From the NCBI GenBank assembly GCA_013334735.1, contig JAAXXA010000123.1, forward strand, positions 1 to 7,670: 7,670 bases of DNA, written 5' to 3'. A model generated the notes under the pieces. The model was not told the origin of the DNA and searched no databases. It saw only the letters and a list, made by a program, of their open reading frames with translations. Positions 1 through 5,952 of the stretch are shown here, in pieces (the stretch's first letter is position 1; the number at the start of each line of letters is the position of its first letter). This DNA is from Bacteroidota bacterium. GTDB taxonomy: Bacteria > Bacteroidota > Bacteroidia > Bacteroidales > CG2-30-32-10. The position numbers were made by a program, and so were the translations under genes.

Positions 1-826
1 TACCTTTATCATTAAAAACCCACCATAATGTTTGGTCACCTTTTAACACCTGATCTACAAGAATCCCATGATTTTCGGATACATGACCATAATCAGGATC
101 AGATCCCATTGTAGGTTTGGAAGGCAGCCCAATATTATCAGGGCTGGAAGGACATAAAGAGTTGCTTACATCATAATAAGGATAGTCACCATCACTAGGT
201 TCATAAACACCATCACCGCCTCTATCGAAAAAAGGAGCCAAGTAATAACTTTGTTTTTTAGCGGCTTCTCCATTCCAAGGCCAATTAGTAATAGCCAGAG
301 GTATCTGATATTCAGGAGAAGGAATAAACACCCCTGTAATAGGATCGCAATGAGACAAAAATTCATCTACTTCTTTCCTAGTAATAACAAAATGTTTATC
401 ATACTGCTGGCAGGTAGCAGCATCAATGGAAGCCGTACCATCAGTAGAAAGAGGACCTGGCCAATAATCGTTACCCTGTTGGCGGTAACGCAAAGCTGCC
501 ACTTTAAGTTGTCCGTTAGCATCCACACCACCAATCCAAAGAGCAGCGGAAAACATTGCAGTTTTACCTGAACCTTTAGGAACTTCATATCTTGAGATAT
601 CTATTAAATCCCACCACATATCACCGCCGGTGTTTATACGCGTTCTGACATTATTAATATTAATATCGGTATTTCCTGTTGCAGGAGAACACACTTCGGC
701 AACAACTCTGTTCGTATTCTGAGTGTGTTTGTTGCCGACTTTACCGCGATACTTTTCGGCATCAACAAATTTTGCGGCAAACAAGCTAATTCCAATCAAT
801 AAAATCAGTCGAATATCATTTTTCAT
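1..826 (-). CDS. Secreted Bacteroidota protein, probable type IX secretion cargo (partial, N-terminal 275 residues)
   Basis: The frame is open from the ATG at 826-824 to the left edge, so the C-terminus is missing. Residues 1-23 look like a Sec signal peptide: charged MKNDIR, hydrophobic LILLIGISLFAA, likely cleavage after VDA23. The mature part contains NNVRTRINTGGDMWWD (about 58-73), ALWIGGVDANGQLK (95-108) and RYRQQGNDYWPGPL (113-126). Residues 201-216 (DRGGDGVYEPSDGDYP) resemble an Asp-rich calcium-binding loop. From memory, this pattern belongs to a family of large secreted Bacteroidota proteins, of unknown function, usually annotated as having a type IX secretion sorting domain; that C-terminal domain would lie outside the window, so the export route is inferred. 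The gene starts 44 bp after the TonB-dependent receptor stop with no visible terminator between them, which suggests co-transcription. No Shine-Dalgarno precedes the ATG; the upstream bases are A/T-rich. I assign no biochemical role. Confidence 0.88.
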   Translation of the reverse strand, partial: MKNDIRLILLIGISLFAAKFVDAEKYRGKVGNKHTQNTNRVVAEVCSPATGNTDININNVRTRINTGGDMWWDLIDISRYEVPKGSGKTAMFSAALWIGGVDANGQLKVAALRYRQQGNDYWPGPLSTDGTASIDAATCQQYDKHFVITRKEVDEFLSHCDPITGVFIPSPEYQIPLAITNWPWNGEAAKKQSYYLAPFFDRGGDGVYEPSDGDYPYYDVSNSLCPSSPDNIGLPSKPTMGSDPDYGHVSENHGILVDQVLKGDQTLWWVFNDKG

Positions 827-870
827 AATTCTGTATTTTTTATTTTTCAAATTCTAATTCTAATCTTTTC

Positions 871-3800
871 TTAAAAACTTAATGAAACTCCCAAACGAAG
901 TCTTCTGGGTAAACTGTAATTATTGGGGTTGTTAACAATTAACGAGTACAGATCTCTATATGATTGAGGATTTATCTGAGCGTTAATAGCAGACTGGTAT
1001 TCGGCAGCAGCCAGATACCCGTCGTCATTGGCGTTACCGGTGGCAGCATATACATAAGTAATATTTTTTGTATTCAGCACGTTAAGCACTTGCAAATATA
1101 TATTAAGGTATGCTTCTTTTCTTTTTTTAGAATCTTTTTTACCAAACTGAAGTAGAACATCTTTATCAATCCTTGCATCAATTTTAAACTGCCATGGCTT
1201 TCTTGAACCATTAATTGAACCTTGCAGAACCACGTTACTTGAACCTAAAGCAGAAGCAACAACTTTACTTGATTTGGAATAAGGAGTTCCGGAAATTCCT
1301 GAAACAGTAAAATTAATACCTGTATTCTGCAATAAAGCTATGGTTTTAACTTTATCGGTACCTTTTATTTTTCTTGTCCAAACAGGTCCGTTGTATTTCT
1401 TTCCTTCGGAATAACGATAATCAACCACACAGTTAATAACATGGCGACTGTCGAAATCGAGAGGAATAGTTGTACGTAAATTCGGCTGACCTGAATTAAC
1501 AAGGTTAAGACCTGAAGTAGCTGAAGATCCCGTACCATCTGCAAATTGAAGAGTATAACTTGCTTTAAGCCAAACATTGGTAGTACGTCTTAAATCGTAA
1601 GAAACAGTAGCTCCTTTAACTGTACCAAAATCAATATTATTATAAGAGGTATAAGAACGCGGATAAGCTTCAACAAATTTATAAATTTGTACAAGGTTTC
1701 TTAATTCACGATAGTACGCGGAAAATTTAAGAGATGAAGAATTAGAAATTTTTTGCTGGAAACCTAATTCGTAGTCAATTGTTTTTTCGGGTAACAGATT
1801 TGGATTACTAATAATATTATTTACGTTTTGTATAAACAAATAATCTGTCGGGTCGAAACGCGTACCTTCTGTTGGTCTTTTTGTAAGCACATCATAATGA
1901 GCAAAAAACAATGCCACATCAGAAATAGGGAAAGAAAACGAAATACGCGGCATAATGTTAGTTTGAGGCGTATAGTCAGTAAAAGCGCTTGCTTTTATTT
2001 CGGTGCTATTAGGATCCACAAGGCATGGAGCAATACCTGAAGGTGTTTCTAAAGCGGCGGGGTCAGAAATTACAGTACCTTCAGCATTATACCAGGTGCT
2101 GCCATTTCTGTAACCTTTAACAGCAGTAGGATTTTTCAAATCATTAACATAAACCACGTAATCAGAACCAACGCTTGTAGGATGAGAAATTGCATTACCA
2201 CCTAAAGTGGAAACTTCGGCAACGGTTTTCGTTTCATACAATGAAAATGGGTCTTTTAGAACTTTTTGGTTTGCATCGTAACGGTCAACACGAACGCCTA
2301 TATTAAAAATAAGGTCATTAAAAGAAAATTTATCCTGAATATAACCCGACATATATATTGGTTCAAAAGCGCCGATTTCACGTTTATAATTTCCATACTC
2401 ATCTTTGGCAGTAAAAAAGTCTTCAAATGAAGGTTTATTTTTCAGTTTATTACCTTTATAATCGTAACCATAATAACCTACAAGGCTTCTGCCATCATTA
2501 AGTAATTCATCAGCGCTGAACATATCTATTGAAAAAGTAGAAGGTTCCAAATTATCAATATCAATCCAATCAAGACCGCTAGGGTTCAGATTAAGTTTAT
2601 TTCGTAGGTTGTAATCAAAGAAAGATTGCGATCCAAGGTCGAGTAATCTGTCATAATTAACAGTATCCTGAAAAACACCGTTAGCATCTAATACCTGATG
2701 TGGATTAGTTCTGTCAAGCTGCTCAATGTGTTTATTGGTTAACTGGCGCATGCGTGTCCATAATTCAACAGGAGAATAACCGTAATACCTGTCAATGCGC
2801 TGTTCATATTGTAAACCAAACTGAATAGCATGATTTTTAATATCGGCAGAACCATTAGCATTGATACCAATCTGGGAAGCGTTTGATACCTGATATGCAT
2901 CATATTTAGTTCCTGTATTAGCCCAAAGATTATAAATAGCATCAGGCTGTTCTCCATTTAATAAAGCGTAACCACCGCTACCTGCCTGAACTCCCTCTTT
3001 GTTCATGTGATAACGTGATTCGGGATACATATCATAATATTGTTGTGTATAGTTAGAAAGATCGGGGTTAATATCCGATTTTTCAAAACTAAATAAAGTG
3101 TCCTGAAATCCATTTTGAACCATAATATTATTATATCCTAAAGTGGTATCGGAACCATATTCATAAGCTTTGATTTTATATGTTTTAAATTTTCCCACGT
3201 ATCCATAATCAAACAAATTATCTTTATGATCGGCATCTTGAACTAGGCTGTAATCTTTCGAGTAGTCGGCCTGAATGGAATAATACACATTTTTTATTAA
3301 CGATTTACTGTCTTTTTCAGCCGGGAAACGTTGAGTAAATCTGCCAAAAACACGCCATGAGTTGCTAGTAACCATGGGATTGTTTTTGTTATTTAACAAT
3401 GAATATCCATACTGCCATGCTCTGTAATTCGAATAATCCAGAGATCCGCCAAAAGTAAGGTTGGTTGTATTAGTAGTTTTAACGTCTATTTTTCCTGAAA
3501 GATTAATTCCCTGATTAAGGGAGTTTTGTTTAGCTTTCATTTTTTCCAAATCACTTTTGGTAATAAATTCGGAATTCAGGTAAGAACCAAAACCTGTACC
3601 CGAAGGGCGTAATGGTTCTTTTTCGAGTTTACTAAGAAGATCATCGTTTACTTTCCAAGTACCAATACTTGAAGGGTCGTAATCCTTATCTCTTGATAAT
3701 TCACCTGAGATAAAATAACCAAGGAGAGAAGATTCGGAATTGGTATCTTTTCCCATAATCAAAGGACCTTGTACATTAAATCCAAATAAATTATATCCAA

Positions 3801-4533
3801 AAGCATCAAGAAACTGAGATGAAACAAGTTCAACACCGGCGCCAAATTCACGCGATGGACCTTTAGTTGTGATGTTAACAATACCTCCTGTAGCATCGCC
3901 ATATTGAGCGGGAAGACCACCTGTAACAACCGTTACTTCTTCGATAGCGGATTGGGGTAAACTTTGCGAACCGCGTACTCTAACTCCATCAATATATGTA
4001 CTTGTGCCTTCGGTTCTTTGCCCTCTGATACCAACCGATCCACTTTCGTCCTGATATACCCCGCCAACAGTAACGGCAACAGAAGAAGCTGAACGCCCCG
4101 GCATTTTGGACATTTCTTCGGATGTCATGGTACCACCTGTTTGAGTCTGGTCTTTAGAAATAAGAGGGACTTCGTACTCTTTTACTTCAAATGTTTTAAG
4201 AGTTTGAACAGTTTGTTCCATAGCAACATCAAGGAAAGTTATTTTATCAGAGTTGATAACAACATCAGTAATCTGAATAGGTTTAAAGCCAACGTAAACG
4301 GCTTTTACATCGTACTTACCTGTAGGTATAGGTTTAATAGTATAATTTCCATCAAAATCGGTGTTTACACCGCCATATTGTTTTCCTCCGGCTTCAATAA
4401 TAATACTGGCAAAAGGAATTGCTTCTTTAGTGTCTTTATCTGTAATTTTTCCTTTAAGCGTTCCCGACTGGGCGAGTATCAGCGAATTAGATATTAAGAC
4501 AATTGCAGTGAAAATGAATAGTTTACGTAGCAT
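871..4533 (-). CDS. TonB-dependent outer-membrane receptor with N-terminal carboxypeptidase-regulatory-like domain
   Basis: Complete 1220-residue protein, likely an outer-membrane beta-barrel driven by TonB-ExbBD. Residues 1-21 are a signal peptide (MLRKLFIFTAIVLISNSLILA, probable cut before Q22). Residues 25-108 form a carboxypeptidase-D regulatory-like beta-sandwich (GTLKGKITDKDTKEAIPFAS; TDFDGNYTIKPIPTGKYDV). The plug spans about 125-225, with SVGIRGQRTEGTSTYIDGVR, SAIEEVTVVTGGLPAQYGD and GGIVNITTKGPSREFG. The rest is barrel, with LNVLNTKN near the end and a terminal Phe (RLRLGVSLSF) as expected for BAM-assembled proteins. From memory, the KMPGRSASSVAVTVGGVY and GGLPAQYGDATGGI motifs mark a recurrent Bacteroidota receptor subgroup distinct from classical SusC. 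No clear TonB box is visible between the two N-terminal domains. No SusD gene adjoins it. The downstream secreted-protein gene begins 44 bp after its stop. The substrate cannot be deduced. The ATG at 4533 is chosen because it directly precedes the signal peptide; no Shine-Dalgarno is present. Confidence 0.95.
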   Translation of the reverse strand: MLRKLFIFTAIVLISNSLILAQSGTLKGKITDKDTKEAIPFASIIIEAGGKQYGGVNTDFDGNYTIKPIPTGKYDVKAVYVGFKPIQITDVVINSDKITFLDVAMEQTVQTLKTFEVKEYEVPLISKDQTQTGGTMTSEEMSKMPGRSASSVAVTVGGVYQDESGSVGIRGQRTEGTSTYIDGVRVRGSQSLPQSAIEEVTVVTGGLPAQYGDATGGIVNITTKGPSREFGAGVELVSSQFLDAFGYNLFGFNVQGPLIMGKDTNSESSLLGYFISGELSRDKDYDPSSIGTWKVNDDLLSKLEKEPLRPSGTGFGSYLNSEFITKSDLEKMKAKQNSLNQGINLSGKIDVKTTNTTNLTFGGSLDYSNYRAWQYGYSLLNNKNNPMVTSNSWRVFGRFTQRFPAEKDSKSLIKNVYYSIQADYSKDYSLVQDADHKDNLFDYGYVGKFKTYKIKAYEYGSDTTLGYNNIMVQNGFQDTLFSFEKSDINPDLSNYTQQYYDMYPESRYHMNKEGVQAGSGGYALLNGEQPDAIYNLWANTGTKYDAYQVSNASQIGINANGSADIKNHAIQFGLQYEQRIDRYYGYSPVELWTRMRQLTNKHIEQLDRTNPHQVLDANGVFQDTVNYDRLLDLGSQSFFDYNLRNKLNLNPSGLDWIDIDNLEPSTFSIDMFSADELLNDGRSLVGYYGYDYKGNKLKNKPSFEDFFTAKDEYGNYKREIGAFEPIYMSGYIQDKFSFNDLIFNIGVRVDRYDANQKVLKDPFSLYETKTVAEVSTLGGNAISHPTSVGSDYVVYVNDLKNPTAVKGYRNGSTWYNAEGTVISDPAALETPSGIAPCLVDPNSTEIKASAFTDYTPQTNIMPRISFSFPISDVALFFAHYDVLTKRPTEGTRFDPTDYLFIQNVNNIISNPNLLPEKTIDYELGFQQKISNSSSLKFSAYYRELRNLVQIYKFVEAYPRSYTSYNNIDFGTVKGATVSYDLRRTTNVWLKASYTLQFADGTGSSATSGLNLVNSGQPNLRTTIPLDFDSRHVINCVVDYRYSEGKKYNGPVWTRKIKGTDKVKTIALLQNTGINFTVSGISGTPYSKSSKVVASALGSSNVVLQGSINGSRKPWQFKIDARIDKDVLLQFGKKDSKKRKEAYLNIYLQVLNVLNTKNITYVYAATGNANDDGYLAAAEYQSAINAQINPQSYRDLYSLIVNNPNNYSLPRRLRLGVSLSF

Positions 4534-4619
4534 ATCAATTATTTTATGTAATATAACTTATAATTCTAAAAGGCGGTAAAGTTAAAAATAAATAAATCTA
4601 TAATCCAAATTTTTTCATT

Positions 4620-4657
4620 TTAGTATTTAAAAGTATTTATAACATTCTAAATACTAA
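4620..4657. promoter_or_regulatory. 10-bp dyad with AGTATTT direct repeats upstream of the receptor
   Basis: TTAGTATTTA (4620-4629) is the exact reverse complement of TAAATACTAA (4648-4657), leaving an 18-base loop. A second AGTATTT (4632-4638) follows the first (4622-4628) at 10-bp spacing. The dyad ends about 87 bp before the receptor ATG. It could be an operator or a weak hairpin in the leader. In DNA this A/T-rich a 10-bp dyad can arise by chance, so the regulatory role is only a suggestion. Confidence 0.3.
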
Positions 4658-4721
4658 GCTTTTTATTTTATATTTTTTTTTTAAAGCAGCTAAAATTAGT
4701 GATAAAGGTTGAAAAAAAAAT

Positions 4722-4729
4722 CAAAAATA
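4722..4729 (-). promoter_or_regulatory. Possible Bacteroidota -7 promoter box for the receptor unit
   Basis: On the minus strand these bases read TATTTTTG, matching the Bacteroidota -7 consensus TAnnTTTG. It is the only full match I found between the receptor ATG and the tandem array. No good -33 TTTG element lies about 19-21 bp upstream (only A/T-rich bases), and the box would give a leader of roughly 185 bases. Chance matches are easy in this composition. Confidence 0.2.
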
Positions 4730-4793
4730 AGTTTTCGGTAACTTATAAAAAGATAACGGTAAAAAAAAATAAGACTTTGGGGAGATTAATAAT

Positions 4794-4834
4794 TGGTAAA
4801 CGGTTTCGGTAATCGGTATTCGGTAATCAGTAGG
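4794..4834. repeat. Degenerate heptad tandem array, unit CGGTAAT
   Basis: Six consecutive units read TGGTAAA, CGGTTT, CGGTAAT, CGGTATT, CGGTAAT and CAGTAGG, all 7 bp except the second (6 bp). At higher order, TTCGGTAATCGGTA (4805-4818) is followed directly by TTCGGTAATCAGTA (4819-4832), a 14-bp tandem pair with one mismatch. Two single CGGTAA copies stand nearby at 4736-4741 and 4757-4762, 21 bp apart. The array lies upstream of the receptor gene and downstream of the LytTR gene. It may be a slippage-prone microsatellite or a cluster of binding sites; the sequence alone does not decide. Confidence 0.7.
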
Positions 4835-4850
4835 TAGCTTAAATAAATAA

Positions 4851-4943
4851 TAAGTGCCTAAAGTGCCTTGAGTTTGGAGTGCCTTGAGTACTTATCAAGT
4901 CTCAACTTTAGGCACTTTAGGTACTCCAAACTTTAGGCACTTA
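4851..4943. repeat. Long imperfect inverted repeat, AGTGCCTAAAG family, 3' of the response regulator
   Basis: TAAGTGCCTAAAG (4851-4863) pairs perfectly with CTTTAGGCACTTA (4931-4943). After a 9-base bulge (4864-4872), TTTGGAGT (4873-4880) pairs with ACTCCAAA (4923-4930), and the apex pairs only partly. Both arms contain repeated AGTGCC(T) units, so the element is also internally repetitive. It begins 5 bases past the response-regulator stop codon, so in RNA it would fold as a large 3' hairpin followed by TTATTTATTT, which could act as a terminator or protect the transcript. A related element lies at 5761-5945, so this is a dispersed repeat family rather than a one-off terminator. Confidence 0.75.
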
Positions 4944-4948
4944 TTTTA

Positions 4949-5701
4949 TTATAAATGGTTAATAATATCGAGGATTTGTTCTCTTTTTCTTCTTGAAACC
5001 GGAATGTTGCTACCATCAGTCATTATGATACATCCACCATCTACTCTCATGTAACTTTTAACATATTTAAGATTGATGAGGTGTGATTTGTGAGGTCGGA
5101 TAAAATTATAATCGCTTAACAATTCTTCATTTTCTTTCAATGTTTTTGAAACCATGATCACTTTACCATCTTTAAGGAAAAACCTTGTATAATAATCATC
5201 TGATTGGCATCTGATAATATTATCAATATCAATAATGTGTATCCCTTCGGATGTTGAAAGGGCTATTTTCTTTTGAGTACTGTAATTAGGATTTTTAATT
5301 GTACTTAGAAGGAATTTCATGCTTGTATTGTCCAGTCCTTTTTGCAATTTTTTTTCTAACTTTTCGATAGAATTAATGAGGTCTTCAGGATTTATTGGTT
5401 TAAGCAGGTAATCGAGGGCGCTATATTTAATGGCTTTTATGGCAAATTGATCGAAGGCTGTAGCAAAAATAACTTCAAATGTAATATTTTCAATATCTTC
5501 GAGTAGTTTTAAACCACTGCCATCAGGCATTTGAATATCCAGAAAAATTACATCAGGTTTGTATTTTTTTAATACCTCAATTCCTGAAAAATAGCCATCG
5601 GCTTCTGCAATTATTTCAACATTTTTGCAATAGCGGCGAAGTAAACCGGATAAAGTATCGCGGGAAGTTTTTTCATCGTCGATAATAATAGCTTTTATCA
5701 T
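4949..5701 (-). CDS. LytTR-family response regulator (CheY-like receiver plus LytTR DNA-binding domain)
   Basis: Complete 250-residue cytoplasmic transcription regulator, the usual length for LytR/AgrA-type regulators. Residues 1-120 form the receiver. The acidic pocket is D8-D9-E10 (IIIDDE), the phosphoacceptor is D55 (VIFLDIQMPDGSG), and the conserved switch residues are T81 (FATAF) and K101 (LLKPIN). Residues about 145-248 form the LytTR domain, with DDYYTRFFLKDGK, the hallmark FIRPHKSHLINLKYV (200-214) and PVSRRKREQIL (234-244). LytTR domains bind DNA as dimers, often at pairs of short direct repeats. The partner is almost certainly the LytS-type kinase encoded upstream on the same strand, although 251 bp of repeat DNA separate them, more than is usual within an operon. 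The ATG at 5701 directly starts the first receiver strand (MIKAIIIDDE), and no Shine-Dalgarno precedes it. The regulon is unknown; the neighbouring receptor unit is a candidate target. Confidence 0.96.
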   Translation of the reverse strand: MIKAIIIDDEKTSRDTLSGLLRRYCKNVEIIAEADGYFSGIEVLKKYKPDVIFLDIQMPDGSGLKLLEDIENITFEVIFATAFDQFAIKAIKYSALDYLLKPINPEDLINSIEKLEKKLQKGLDNTSMKFLLSTIKNPNYSTQKKIALSTSEGIHIIDIDNIIRCQSDDYYTRFFLKDGKVIMVSKTLKENEELLSDYNFIRPHKSHLINLKYVKSYMRVDGGCIIMTDGSNIPVSRRKREQILDIINHL

Positions 5702-5760
5702 TTTAGTTAGTTTTTGAGTTGATAATGCAAATATCTGTAATTTATTTTAAATATATAGAA

Positions 5761-5945
5761 GTTTGAAGTGCCTAAAGTTGAGATTTTATAATTAGTGCCT
5801 GACACATATCGTCATTGCGAGGAGGTACGACGAAGCAATCTTCTGACTATCAATAATGAGATTGCTTCACTGCGTTCGCAATGACGACATTGCAAACAGC
5901 ACTAATTAGTTTAGGCATTCCAAACTTTAGCTCACTTTAAGTACT
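5761..5945. repeat. Composite nested repeat filling the kinase-regulator gap
   Basis: The outer parts belong to the same family as the repeat at 4851-4943. AAGTGCCTAAAGTTGAGA (5766-5783) is an exact 18-base inverted copy of 4900-4917. The right flank, TTAGGCATTCCAAACTTTAG (5911-5930) with AAGTACTC (5939-5946), resembles 4911-4937. Inside lies a second pair, AATTAGTGC (5790-5798) with GCACTAATT (5899-5907), and within that a third palindrome (5810-5886). The layout suggests one element inserted into another. It begins about 7 bases after the kinase stop codon, mirroring the position of the other copy next to the regulator stop. In RNA it would form a large hairpin between the two reading frames. 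Confidence 0.7.
5810..5886. repeat. REP/MITE-like palindrome (CGTCATTGCGA ... TCGCAATGACG)
   Basis: CGTCATTGCGA (5810-5820) pairs perfectly with TCGCAATGACG (5876-5886), and GAAGCAATCT (5832-5841) with AGATTGCTTC (5859-5868). The loop is 5842-5858 and there is an unpaired internal loop between the stems. It is visibly richer in G+C than its surroundings. From memory, closely similar GTCATTGCGA...GAAGCAATC palindromes occur as intergenic repeats in many unrelated bacterial phyla, so this is probably a small non-autonomous mobile or REP-type element. No coding capacity is seen. The exact family name and the limits of the insertion are not certain. Confidence 0.75.
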
Positions 5946-5952
5946 CATTTAA

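Larger units (their letters stand above)
4534..4948. other. 415-bp intergenic region between response regulator and receptor genes
   Basis: No credible gene lies here. Because all genes run leftwards, this stretch is both the 3' flank of the response regulator and the upstream region of the receptor. From right to left it holds a long imperfect inverted repeat (4851-4943), a heptad tandem array (4794-4834), two isolated CGGTAA copies (4736-4741 and 4757-4762), a possible Bacteroidota -7 box (4722-4729), poly-A/T runs, and a 10-bp dyad (4620-4657). The 86 bp next to the receptor ATG are A/T-rich with no further structure I can support. Confidence 0.9.

Noticed and set aside
251..571. Plus-strand open frame of 106 codons
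   Set aside because: It lies antisense inside the secreted-protein gene, whose frame is open to the edge and carries recognisable motifs. The plus-strand product is low-complexity with no signal or domain.
166..588. Two minus-strand open frames (166-366 and 367-588) that look hydrophobic
   Set aside because: Both are out-of-frame shadows of the secreted-protein gene at 1-826. Their hydrophobicity is an artefact of frame shift in T-rich codons.
4141..4579. Overlapping plus-strand frames over the receptor N-terminus
   Set aside because: They are antisense to the signal peptide and carboxypeptidase-like domain of a confidently called gene, and rich in Ile/Asn/Phe as expected of antisense A/T-rich DNA.
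4794..4943. CRISPR array
   Set aside because: Units are 7 bp or are arms of one inverted repeat. There are no regular 25-40 bp repeats with unique spacers and no cas gene.
5728..5735. Possible -7 box (GATATTTG on the minus strand) for the response regulator
   Set aside because: It misses the first conserved T of TAnnTTTG and has no -33 element at the right distance.
5810..5886. tRNA or structured ncRNA gene
   Set aside because: The stem layout is one long hairpin with an internal loop, not a cloverleaf, and the sequence matches a dispersed palindromic repeat type.
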